From positions 1 through 64,000 of the forward strand of contig CAJOMJ010000018.1 in assembly GCA_905235505.1 (NCBI GenBank): a DNA stretch of 64,000 nt. The letters run 5' to 3'. Made by a program: the position numbers and the translations under genes. Below are positions 8,115-15,847 of this stretch, piece after piece. Under the pieces are notes generated by a model. That model was not told the origin of the DNA. It saw only the letters and a program-made list of their open reading frames with translations, and did no database searches. Origin of the DNA: Paludibacteraceae bacterium. GTDB lineage: Bacteria; Bacteroidota; Bacteroidia; Bacteroidales; Paludibacteraceae. Every line of letters begins with the position of its first letter. Positions within the stretch are counted from its first letter, which is position 1.

Positions 8115-9062
8115 ATGCCGAAACAGAATTCTGCCATTTTGCTTAACCGCTATGTGTGGTTGCTTGATACAATATACTCTGCCGGTTATATATCAAGAGA
8201 GGAGATCGACCGTCGCTGGTGCAGGTCGCTTTTGAGTGAAGGGGAGATGTGTATTCCCGAGCGCACTTTCCATCGTTATAAAGAAGCTATCCAGGAACTT
8301 TTCCAGATAAACATAAGCTTCGACAAGCGTCGCGGTTACTATATAGAGGACTCGTCGGATATTGAATTCGAAGGTATGCGCAAGTGGCTTGTAAGTACTT
8401 TTGCCGTAAGCAATCTGATTCAAGAAGGTCAATCGCTACGAAAAAATATCAGTTTTGAGGCTATACCATCTGGTCAGAAATACCTGTCTTTAATACTTGA
8501 ATGCGTGCGCGATGGAGTGAAAGTAAAAGTCGCGCATCAGGGTTTTGGTAAAGACCATTCAACTACATTTATAATAGCACCTTACTGTCTGAAGATATTC
8601 AAACAGCGGTGGTATGTGTTGGCGGAATCGGAGTATGAAGATCACCGGTTGTTGATATATGGTCTCGACAGATTTTTATCGGTTGAGCGCACGGATGTGC
8701 ATTATACGATACCTGAAGATTTTTATGCGGATGAATACTTTGTACAATTTTACGGTGTGAGTGTGCCGACGGGTAAGCCGCAACTTGTAAAGTTGAAAGT
8801 AAGTGCCGCTCAAGCAAACTATCTTCGCACCTTGCCGCTTCATCCCTCACAGCAGGAGTTGGAAAAAAATGACACGCATAGTATTTTCCAGTATTTCCTA
8901 ATACCGACCTATGAACTTCGCCAGGAGATTCTGTCACATGGCGCGGATTGGGAAGTGCTGTCACCTGCAGGATTAAGAAATGAAATAAAAGAACAAGTGG
9001 AGAAGATGGGAGAGATAAGTAATAAAACATATGAAAACAACTACTCGAGACAGATTGCGTGA
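8115..9062 (+). CDS. WYL-domain transcriptional regulator
   Basis: This 315-aa protein has an N-terminal helical DNA-binding region (about 1-80, with ISREEIDRRW and IPERTFHRYKEAI). A WYL domain follows, with the signature segment KQRWYVLAES near residue 175 and the typical LIYGLDRFLSVE continuation, then a C-terminal extension. Such regulators (for example BrxR and CapW) repress defense operons by binding inverted repeats and respond to a ligand through the WYL domain. Here the gene opens an island in which nine units share one palindrome, which makes it the best candidate for their regulator. That link is inferred. It overlaps the next gene by 32 bases. Confidence 0.85.
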   Translation: MPKQNSAILLNRYVWLLDTIYSAGYISREEIDRRWCRSLLSEGEMCIPERTFHRYKEAIQELFQINISFDKRRGYYIEDSSDIEFEGMRKWLVSTFAVSNLIQEGQSLRKNISFEAIPSGQKYLSLILECVRDGVKVKVAHQGFGKDHSTTFIIAPYCLKIFKQRWYVLAESEYEDHRLLIYGLDRFLSVERTDVHYTIPEDFYADEYFVQFYGVSVPTGKPQLVKLKVSAAQANYLRTLPLHPSQQELEKNDTHSIFQYFLIPTYELRQEILSHGADWEVLSPAGLRNEIKEQVEKMGEISNKTYENNYSRQIA

Positions 9063-10200
9063 AGAATACGCAAAATTAGTGAAAATATTTGCTAAAAATG
9101 TAAAGGGCTTAAATATTGATGGCATACCCGCACCTCATATCCCTGTTGTAGGAAATTATTACGATGAGTGTGCATATAAGATGGCTTTTGTGGGTATGGA
9201 AACGTATGGATGGGGTAATATTACTGATTTTGTCGACTTAGCAGAGCGCAGTCCAAAAGAAGCAGCAACAATGTATGAAAGTTGGTTTAATGCAGGAGGT
9301 ATGGTCGAACATAGCGGAAGTGGCACATTCTGGGGGTTCATTATAGAGTTCTTAGAACATTTCTACAAATTAGAGAAAGACTCACTGAAGCACAAGAGCA
9401 AAGAGGGGATATATCATGAAGTTTTATCCTCAATTATTTGGGGAAATTCCAATGCAATTGAGAGATACGAAGTAACTGCTAAAAAGCAAAATGTTGATAT
9501 TGCAGAATGGCGAAAAGTTAAGGAGTATAGCAAGCCACTTGATAGCATCAATCACATTATAAAAGCAGCTAATCCAACTGTGACTAAACCAATTGTGATA
9601 TTCTTAACATATAAATATGTAGACGAGAATTATATTGTGCAGGATAGCGATATTCACAAGGAAATACCTGAGACTAAATACACATACTCATATAAACATG
9701 TTTATCATTGTGATGGAACTAAAGATATTGAGTTTAGATATTACTATCTTCGTGACCAGCACACTCACGTTTTTGTTACACCACATCCTAGATGGATAGG
9801 AGTTCATAGTGGGATAAAATTTACACGCTATATTGATGCTTTGATGCAGGTTATAAAAGAACACAAAATTTGGGCAACTTTACCGAAGTGTATTGATGAT
9901 TGGAAGATTAAAGAAGAAAACCGTTCGAGTTCCAGTTATAAATACAAATTTATTGCAGAACTTGCTGATTTTTTGGTTGACAGGAACCTGGTCATGACCG
10001 GAGAAGAACTTCAGGCAATGTTTAACAATAATAACATTAAAAGGAATAAGGGTGGAAAGTATTCAGAAGAAGGTGGGCGTGGTATTCACACCGTAATAAG
10101 GAAAGCTTGGAATCATTATTATAATAAAGGAGAATATCAAATAGCCCTCAATATTACAAGAGCATTCGTTGGAAAAAACTTACATTACACATATAAATAA
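9031..10200 (+). CDS. Unknown protein, possible uracil-DNA-glycosylase-like fold
   Basis: The 389-aa product is not one I recognise firmly. Its N-terminal part has KMAFVGMETYGWGN followed about 190 residues later by VFVTPHPRWIG. This spacing, and a late His-Pro motif, resemble the UDG superfamily, but the match is by eye only. The last 90 residues are lysine-rich, with a possible separate helical domain. The start overlaps the end of the WYL gene, implying coupled expression. Adenine/thymine content is high compared with the flanks. Confidence 0.6.
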   Translation: MKTTTRDRLREEYAKLVKIFAKNVKGLNIDGIPAPHIPVVGNYYDECAYKMAFVGMETYGWGNITDFVDLAERSPKEAATMYESWFNAGGMVEHSGSGTFWGFIIEFLEHFYKLEKDSLKHKSKEGIYHEVLSSIIWGNSNAIERYEVTAKKQNVDIAEWRKVKEYSKPLDSINHIIKAANPTVTKPIVIFLTYKYVDENYIVQDSDIHKEIPETKYTYSYKHVYHCDGTKDIEFRYYYLRDQHTHVFVTPHPRWIGVHSGIKFTRYIDALMQVIKEHKIWATLPKCIDDWKIKEENRSSSSYKYKFIAELADFLVDRNLVMTGEELQAMFNNNNIKRNKGGKYSEEGGRGIHTVIRKAWNHYYNKGEYQIALNITRAFVGKNLHYTYK

Positions 10201-10205
10201 AATTT

Positions 10206-10676
10206 ATGACAACAGAACAAATCGTAGCTTATTTAAAAGCATACGACGCAAAAGGTCGCGCACGTGAACAAGCGTATTGGGATAATGAATATGACGGCGA
10301 TTATGCCGTTGAAAATATTGTATCCGTAGATAAAAACAAGTATTCTAATGCAGTTGTAATATTATTTACTCCGTATGATAATTGGGAGGTTTATCCTGGA
10401 GAATACGAGGCTTCTCATAACTGGACATTTGTAATTAGAGACGATCACAAAAGTTACGTTTATTTTCGTCAAATTGTACGCTACCCTAGTGAGAAAACAA
10501 TTGTATCTGATAATTTTGTTCAAAAAAAAGAATTATGGAAACAATTGACACGTACTTATGGTGGTTCTGCAAACTTTAATGATTTAGAGTTGACGGAAGA
10601 AAAAATCGATGACTTGCTTCGTGAGAGTGCTCAAATCTCCATAAAAGAAGATAATATCTCGTACAGAGAAGCTTAA
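10206..10676 (+). CDS. Unknown 156-aa protein
   Basis: It lies 5 bases after the preceding gene and shares its promoter. The N-terminal half is tyrosine- and acid-rich (AYWDNEYDGDYAVENIV), and the C-terminal 30 residues form an acidic helix-like stretch. There is no signal peptide or membrane segment, and I recognise no family. Cytoplasmic location and co-expression with the WYL regulator are the only useful clues. Confidence 0.6.
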   Translation: MTTEQIVAYLKAYDAKGRAREQAYWDNEYDGDYAVENIVSVDKNKYSNAVVILFTPYDNWEVYPGEYEASHNWTFVIRDDHKSYVYFRQIVRYPSEKTIVSDNFVQKKELWKQLTRTYGGSANFNDLELTEEKIDDLLRESAQISIKEDNISYREA

Positions 10677-10687
10677 TAATATTAACT

Positions 10688-10722
10688 CTGCCACAATTCG
10701 GCAGTTTGAGGTGATATCTTTG
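10688..10722 (+). promoter_or_regulatory. Operator/promoter module, copy 2
   Basis: CTGCCACAATTCGGCAG, then 10 bases TTTGAGGTGA, then TATCTTTG (10715-10722). The palindrome covers the position expected for the -33 contact, so a bound protein would block RNA polymerase. It precedes the helicase-sigma fusion gene. Confidence 0.75.
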
Positions 10723-10745
10723 CAGCGATTTTAAAAATTGCGCAT

Positions 10746-11821
10746 ATGAAAACTAACATGAAAGATTCTGCTTTTCAGAACGAAAGAACCATTTTGAGCG
10801 GCTTTGAGAACATTGTGGTTGGCACAAAGCTGACTTGATACTTGTAGCCGGAAGGCCGGCAATGGGAAAAACTGCATTTGCCGTTAGTATGGCTAATCAG
10901 ATGACCGAATGCTTGGGATATTCCGTCGCATTTTTCTCTCTTGAGTTATCTAAAACGGTTCTTTTAGAGCGTTTTGAAAAAATAGGAAATCCAGCGCTTA
11001 ATACCCAACTATATATTGAGGATAATCTGGATTTTACGATAACCGAAATTATTGAAAAAGCGCGTGCATATGTGGTAGAGCAAAAAGTACAGTTTATAAT
11101 ACTTGATTATTTGCAATTGATTGTTACGGCAGAGAATATTTTTACAAACAGGAAAGAAGAACTTGGTCAAATACTACAATCGCTGAAAGCATTAGCTGTA
11201 GAATTAGATGTTCCCATTATAGTTTTAAGCCAACTTTCCAGATCAGTAGAACAAAGCGAAGATAAAAAACCAAAATTAGAGGATTTACGAGATATTGATA
11301 TACAATCTGTTGATACAGCCATTTTCCTATATCGCCCAGGATATTATCATTTAAGTAGGAGCGATAATCGAAACATAGCTGAACTGATTATAGCGAAGAA
11401 CAATCATGGGAATGTAGGAACTGCAGAATCACGTTTCTTTGAAGAAACAATTTCGTTTAAAGACTATAAATCCAAAATAATTATGAATCCAACATCAGAA
11501 GATTTGAAAACAATCACGGCATCTCTGAACGAGTGCAATGGTATCTTAACAGCAGAACAGGAAATATCTCTTGTTCGTCAGATTCGCGAAGGTAATCTCG
11601 ATGCTTTGGCAGAACTTCTGGAAGGTGACATCCGTTTCGTTGTTTCCGTTGCCAAGAATTATCAAGGCAAAGGCTTGGATACACAAGAATTAATTGCTGT
11701 GGGTACAAAAGGTCTTGTGCGAGCTGCACAAAGCTTTGACGAATCACAAGAGGTTCGCTTCCTCAGTTATGCTATCTGGTGGATTCGCCAGAGTATTATT
11801 GAGGCAATAGATGCAAAATAA
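10746..11821 (+). CDS. DnaB-type ATPase domain fused to sigma-70 region 2 (one frameshift)
   Basis: The first 275 or so residues are the RecA-like core of a replicative helicase: Walker A GRPAMGKTAF, Walker B FIILDYLQLI, the LSQLSRSVEQ motif and AELIIAKNNHGNVGT. The N-terminal DnaB domain is absent. The last 100 residues are sigma-70 region 1.2-2 (LTAEQEISLVRQIREG, DIRFVVSVAKNYQGKGL, RFLSYAIWWIRQSI) and stop there, with no regions 3 and 4. From the ATG at 10746 the frame hits TGA at 10836. A -1 shift near 10828 restores GFENIVVGTK-ADLILVAGRP, a DnaB-linker match. An intact alternative starts at TTG 10835. It could be a decoy, an RNA polymerase recruiter or a decaying gene. Confidence 0.7.
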
Positions 11822-11830
11822 TTACTTGCT

Positions 11831-11865
11831 CTGCCGCAATTCGGCAGTTTGAGGTGATATCTTTG
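11831..11865 (+). promoter_or_regulatory. Operator/promoter module, copy 3
   Basis: CTGCCGCAATTCGGCAG, 10 bases, TATCTTTG (11858-11865), then GCAGCGATTTT as in copy 2. It drives the acidic-protein gene, with a leader of about 65 bases. Confidence 0.75.
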
Positions 11866-11939
11866 CAGCGATTTTCGAAATAATCGTGCCTTCGGGCTAA
11901 GAAAGAAGCAAAATATTAACCATTTAAACACCAACTAGT

Positions 11940-12305
11940 ATGAAACTTTTATTGGAACCGACTCTTGCAAATTTGCAAAATGATGATGAAGTAAATGACT
12001 TCGTTGACGAAGAACAATTGGAAGAAGAGCTTCTAGTTCGTCAAGGTTTTGAAGCCGAGGAGATAGATGTAGAAGATAGCGAAGAGTTCGAGATACCAGA
12101 AGGTATGTGCGCCAGCGTGATTAAGAACGAAGAAGACCCTACCGGAGAATTTGAATTTGACGAAGAGAAGGAAGAAGCATACAAATTGTATGCGGAAGTA
12201 GAAGACGGCGTTTGGGACGAGGAACCCATCCGGGAAAATCTTCAAGCAGGTCGCTATAAACTCGAAGGACATTTGATTAAGGTAATCGAGTTATACGACG
12301 AATAA
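11940..12305 (+). CDS. Small, extremely acidic protein
   Basis: Of 121 residues I count 42 Asp/Glu and only 9 Lys/Arg, so the net charge is about -33. There is no signal peptide, membrane span or cysteine cluster. Acidic runs such as DEEQLEEELL and EEIDVEDSEEFEI dominate, and the C-terminus is more ordinary (AGRYKLEGHLIKVIELYDE). I recognise no family. Proteins with this composition sometimes mimic DNA (ArdA, Ocr), and the island context makes that a fair guess, but other roles are equally open. It is a single-gene unit with its own copy of the shared operator. Confidence 0.65.
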   Translation: MKLLLEPTLANLQNDDEVNDFVDEEQLEEELLVRQGFEAEEIDVEDSEEFEIPEGMCASVIKNEEDPTGEFEFDEEKEEAYKLYAEVEDGVWDEEPIRENLQAGRYKLEGHLIKVIELYDE

Positions 12306-12320
12306 AGATTTTTTATTACT

Positions 12321-12355
12321 CTGCCGCAATTCGGCAGTTTGAGGTGATATCTTTG
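12321..12355 (+). promoter_or_regulatory. Operator/promoter module, copy 4
   Basis: CTGCCGCAATTCGGCAG, 10 bases, TATCTTTG (12348-12355). The 35-base module is identical to copy 3. It lies 50 bases before the WG-repeat gene start. Confidence 0.75.
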
Positions 12356-12405
12356 CAGCGGTTTTGGAAAAGACCCATTGTTTAACCGTTAAAAATTCAT
12401 CAATT

Positions 12406-12978
12406 ATGAACATCAAAGACATCACAAATCTGGCACACATCAGTGCATTCACAGGAGAATTTGCAATTTACAGTACCGAAGAAGGAAAAGAAGGAATAAT
12501 CAACCGCAAGGGTGAAATTGTGCTCGAGGCCAATAAGTATGATTATGTATTTCGCGAGATGGACAACTTTATCTACACCGTTGCATGTGATGGCGCTCCT
12601 GTAGAGTATTTCGATGCAGAAAAACGAGAAATAGTTCAACTTTCGACACTTGAAATCTACAGAGCGAAACATTGGGAGGAGAACATAATTGTTATTAGCA
12701 ACAAAGATGGGAAGGGGGCTCTCAATCTTACAACCGGTGAAAATGTTCTTCCTTGTAAATATGCTTTGGTTTCTTACAAGAAACAATACAATGTAATTTT
12801 AGTAAAAGAGAAGGATGGTAAATACGGGTTGTTTGACGAAGAGGGGAAAGAGGTTATTCCGGTGGAGTATGATTATATGAACATTTCCAAGGATAAAGGC
12901 CTTGATGAAATTGCTGTAAAGAAAGATGGTCGATGCTATTTCATCAACGTGAAGCAAGAGGAAGTTAAAGTATTCTAA
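12406..12978 (+). CDS. WG-repeat protein (short paralog)
   Basis: The 190-aa protein contains WG (KWG) repeats, short beta-structured units recognisable as EGIINRKGEIVLEANKYDYV and KYGLFDEEGKEVIPVEYDYM. I start it at the MNIKDI methionine, because the longer paralog at 21220-22371 begins with the matching MNVKDIKNL and the same GEFAI segment. Both paralogs end in a sequence of the form DGxCYFxN...VKVF. WG-repeat proteins are common in Bacteroidetes, and their roles are mostly unknown. There is no signal peptide, so it is probably cytoplasmic. Confidence 0.75.
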   Translation: MNIKDITNLAHISAFTGEFAIYSTEEGKEGIINRKGEIVLEANKYDYVFREMDNFIYTVACDGAPVEYFDAEKREIVQLSTLEIYRAKHWEENIIVISNKDGKGALNLTTGENVLPCKYALVSYKKQYNVILVKEKDGKYGLFDEEGKEVIPVEYDYMNISKDKGLDEIAVKKDGRCYFINVKQEEVKVF

Positions 12979-13008
12979 ATCATTCGGCAGTTTGACACAT
13001 TATTTTTG
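12974..13008 (+). promoter_or_regulatory. Operator/promoter module, copy 5 (half-site)
   Basis: Only the right half of the palindrome (ATTCGGCAG) is kept, then 10 bases and TATTTTTG (13001-13008). The left half is overwritten by the end of the WG-repeat gene, whose stop codon lies inside the site. Binding may be weaker here. Confidence 0.5.
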
Positions 13009-13082
13009 CAGCGCAAACCGGAAAAAAGATTGTGTTGCAAGAGTTAAAAAGAATACTATTAATAACAAATACCTTATTTATT

Positions 13083-14000
13083 ATGGCAAGCATTGATAGA
13101 TTGATTACACCAAAAGATGCTAAGAGTTTTTATTTGGCTCATTCTTTGTTGGATTTGAAACATTGTCAATATGACGAAGTTAATGTTCTTCATCTGACCT
13201 CAAATATAAAGAAAAACGCGGATGGCGCAATCGTATACGAGAAGGATTTAGAATTTGTTTCTCCTGTTCCTAAAGCATTTGAAGTTGATGAAGATAATCC
13301 ATATTTTACCACAAGAGATGGTGTTTTGTTTTCCAAGGACATGAAAACTTTGGTGGCATTTCCTAAAAAAGAGGAGGATTATGGATACTTTATACCGGAG
13401 GGTGTATTATGTATAGGAGTTAGTGCTTTTCAAAATCAAACTCATTTAGTATCCATACATATTCCAAATTCTGTTGAGACGATTGAAACACATGCTTTTC
13501 TCAACTGTACAGGTCTAAAAAATGTGGTTCTTCCGCAATCTTTAAAGAACTTGGCAGGCTTTACTAATTGCTATAATATAGAAAGTTTTTGTATTAGTGA
13601 AGAAAATCCGCAATATACAACCATTGATGGAGTATTGTTTTCTAAAGATATGAAGAGGTTGCTTCATTATCCATCGGGAAAGAAGGAATATTCATATCAG
13701 ATTCCGGAAGGAGTAGAGATAATAGAATCTTGGGCATTTTCTTACGTTAAAAATTTACAGTCTATAAGATTTCCTTCAACATTACAGGAAATGGATGCAT
13801 CGGCATTTGTTGGTTGCGAGAAATTACAAGATTTTGATGGCTTTTCTGAAGAGTTTATTTATCGGATGTGTTTGCCTAAAAAAGAATTATCTCGTTTTGG
13901 TCTTAAAAAAGTAAATGTATCTCATGTTTTCTTGGGATGTCCTATTCTAAAGAAGATTTTTGATATGAGAGAAAGAATAATGAAAGAGAATAAGGAATAA
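13083..14000 (+). CDS. BspA-type leucine-rich-repeat protein
   Basis: The 305-aa protein has LRR_5 repeats: IPNSVETIETHAFLNCTGL, LPQSLKNLAGFTNC, then IPEGVEIIESWAFS and FPSTLQEMDASAFVGC. Two copies of a linker unit (DGVLFSKDMKxL plus hydrophobic-P-x-K) alternate with them. I start at the MASIDRL methionine. No signal peptide is seen, unlike secreted BspA proteins, so this one may act in the cytoplasm. A further LRR unit follows in another frame, so the C-terminus is probably truncated by a frameshift. Confidence 0.7.
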   Translation: MASIDRLITPKDAKSFYLAHSLLDLKHCQYDEVNVLHLTSNIKKNADGAIVYEKDLEFVSPVPKAFEVDEDNPYFTTRDGVLFSKDMKTLVAFPKKEEDYGYFIPEGVLCIGVSAFQNQTHLVSIHIPNSVETIETHAFLNCTGLKNVVLPQSLKNLAGFTNCYNIESFCISEENPQYTTIDGVLFSKDMKRLLHYPSGKKEYSYQIPEGVEIIESWAFSYVKNLQSIRFPSTLQEMDASAFVGCEKLQDFDGFSEEFIYRMCLPKKELSRFGLKKVNVSHVFLGCPILKKIFDMRERIMKENKE

Positions 14001-14005
14001 ATAGT

Positions 14006-14143
14006 ATTGATATAGATGCGTTTGAATCTTGCACAAATCTAAAGAAAATAATTCTTCCGAAGTCACTAGTTGAAATTAGTGACGGTGCGTTCAAAGATTG
14101 TCCCAATCAAAATTTTATCACATATGCGGATGAAGTAGAATAA
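14006..14143 (+). pseudogene. Detached LRR unit, remnant C-terminus of the preceding gene
   Basis: This frame reads 45 residues, including IDAFESCTNLKKIILPKSL and EISDGAFKDCPN, a complete LRR_5 unit with no start codon. It is offset by one frame from the end of the LRR gene and begins right after its stop. The simplest reading is a one-base loss that cut off the original C-terminus. Confidence 0.6.
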
Positions 14144-14167
14144 AGTTCATTTTTTCTTAAAAAGTAT

Positions 14168-14209
14168 AGGCAGGCTGTCGGAATTCGGCAGTCTGCCTTT
14201 GTATTTTTG
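14168..14209 (+). promoter_or_regulatory. Operator/promoter module, copy 6 (extended palindrome)
   Basis: CTGTCGGAATTCGGCAG (14175-14191), 10 bases, TATTTTTG (14202-14209). Here the palindrome is extended to 31 bp by outer arms AGGCAG and CTGCCT (14168-14198). The same extended form recurs at 17367. It drives ravA-viaA. Confidence 0.75.
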
Positions 14210-14249
14210 CAGCGCAATAAAATAGAATATTAACAATATAATTAAAAAT

Positions 14250-15647
14250 ATGAAACAAAGAATATCAGATCTTTTAACATTTTTGAATGCCGGTGTTTAT
14301 GAAAAAGAAACAGAAATCAAGATGGCGCTCCTTGCTGCATTAGCTGGAGAAAATGTCATTCTTCTTGGCCCTCCAGGTATCGCAAAATCAATGGTAGCGC
14401 GTCGTTTAGCAACTGCATTTGGGGGCGCTCATTCATTTGAATATCTAATGTCTCGATTCTCTACTCCAGACGAGATCTTTGGACCAGTCAGTATTGCTCG
14501 TTTAAAGGAGAACGACAAATATGAACGTGCAATAGATGGATATCTGCCCACAGCAGATGTAGTTTTCCTCGATGAGATATGGAAGGCTGGACCTGCAATT
14601 CAGAATACACTACTTACTGTTATCAACGAGAAAATATTTCGCAATGGTGATAAAGAGATAAAACTGCCATTAAAATTGTTGATAGCAGCCTCTAATGAAT
14701 TGCCAGCACAAGGAGAGGGGCTTGAAGCATTATGGGATCGTTTTATCATTCGGGTAGTAAGTAAGAATATAGAATCTGAAGGCGAGTTCTGTAGAATGAT
14801 AACCGATAAAAACAATGCTCAGCCCAAATTAAATCTCTATCAAATACAGCCTGCGGAATATAGCAAATGGCAATCTCAAATTGATTCGATCGAAGTTCCT
14901 CAAAAAGTTCTCAACGCCATCTGCCTTCTTCGCCAAAATCTTCACAACGTTATAAACGAAGAAGGAGAAAAACACGATGTTTATGTAAGTGACCGAAGGT
15001 GGAAGAAGATTGTGCATATTCTCCGTACTACTGCTTTTATGCATGGAAGAAAGGAAGTTTCTTTGTCTGACCTTTTAGTTTGTACAAACTGCTTTTGGCA
15101 GGAGTCTGAAGAAATACCATTTATTAGATATTTGGTATTAGAGACAATATTGCATGATATTGAAGTGGATTTCAAAAATCTCAAAAATGATGTTTCTGCC
15201 CAATTGAGACATTCGATGGTAAAGAATGCTTTGCATAGACTTTGGGAATATGAATTCTCTCCATTCCCTAAAAGACGAGATCCGTTAAAAGCATTAGATT
15301 ACCGAATCAAACTATATGATGGATTCTATTGCCATATTGCGAATCATGGGATAGGAAAAACTTATTTCTATTTTGCTGATTTTATAAGTCTTAGTCGCAA
15401 TCCGTCGAATCCCTCTAAAATGCTGTTTTATTCGGACGATGAAGATCCCCAAAAGACACTTGTCCGTTTTTATGCCGAGGGAGACAAAGAGGCCAAAAAT
15501 GATATAATGATTCGTCATGTATATCGAGTGCGTGACCTTGAAAACTTTGATGTTCTTTATATCGATGGTGTGGAGTATAAAGTTGATTTGCTTGCCGAAG
15601 GAGAAAAACATAAACTGCCGCAAGTCGGCGATAGTCTCGAGATTTGA
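14250..15647 (+). CDS. ravA: MoxR-family AAA+ ATPase, RavA-like
   Basis: It has Walker A GPPGIAKS (40-47), Walker B VVFLDEIWKAG and sensor region LLIAASNELPAQGEGLEALWDRF, the wording typical of RavA. The C-terminal 200 residues form a separate domain that in RavA carries the discoidal LARA region, though similarity there is low. RavA is a MoxR chaperone-like ATPase that works with the VWA protein ViaA, encoded just downstream. Its stop (TGA) overlaps a TTG start of a small ORF. Confidence 0.85.
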   Translation: MKQRISDLLTFLNAGVYEKETEIKMALLAALAGENVILLGPPGIAKSMVARRLATAFGGAHSFEYLMSRFSTPDEIFGPVSIARLKENDKYERAIDGYLPTADVVFLDEIWKAGPAIQNTLLTVINEKIFRNGDKEIKLPLKLLIAASNELPAQGEGLEALWDRFIIRVVSKNIESEGEFCRMITDKNNAQPKLNLYQIQPAEYSKWQSQIDSIEVPQKVLNAICLLRQNLHNVINEEGEKHDVYVSDRRWKKIVHILRTTAFMHGRKEVSLSDLLVCTNCFWQESEEIPFIRYLVLETILHDIEVDFKNLKNDVSAQLRHSMVKNALHRLWEYEFSPFPKRRDPLKALDYRIKLYDGFYCHIANHGIGKTYFYFADFISLSRNPSNPSKMLFYSDDEDPQKTLVRFYAEGDKEAKNDIMIRHVYRVRDLENFDVLYIDGVEYKVDLLAEGEKHKLPQVGDSLEI

Positions 15648-15847
15648 ATACAGAAACCCTTATTCTTAAAAAGGCTCTAGATGATAGAATAGTAGATATC
15701 ACCAGTAATATATTTGTTACAAAAGAAGATTTAGTAACATTAGAAGAACTGCGCAAAGATATCTCTAATAGAATGACTAACACCGAATTTGAAACTCAGA
15801 AATTAGTTATAACAGATGGAGTACCTGGAAAAGTTGGAAACGATTGA
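15644..15847 (+). CDS. Possible small coupled ORF between ravA and viaA
   Basis: The frame starts at TTG inside the TTGA stop overlap of ravA and ends 32 bases into viaA, filling the 168-base gap without a stop. The 67-residue product (LILKKALDDRIVDITSN, TKEDLVTLEELRKDISNRM) is helical and charged and matches nothing I know. The tiling overlaps support translation. The non-ATG start and lack of homology count against it. Confidence 0.4.
   Translation: MNTETLILKKALDDRIVDITSNIFVTKEDLVTLEELRKDISNRMTNTEFETQKLVITDGVPGKVGND

Noticed and set aside
11500..11821. Separate sigma-factor gene following a helicase gene
   Set aside because: The two domains are in one uninterrupted frame with no start signal between them, so a fusion is the direct reading.
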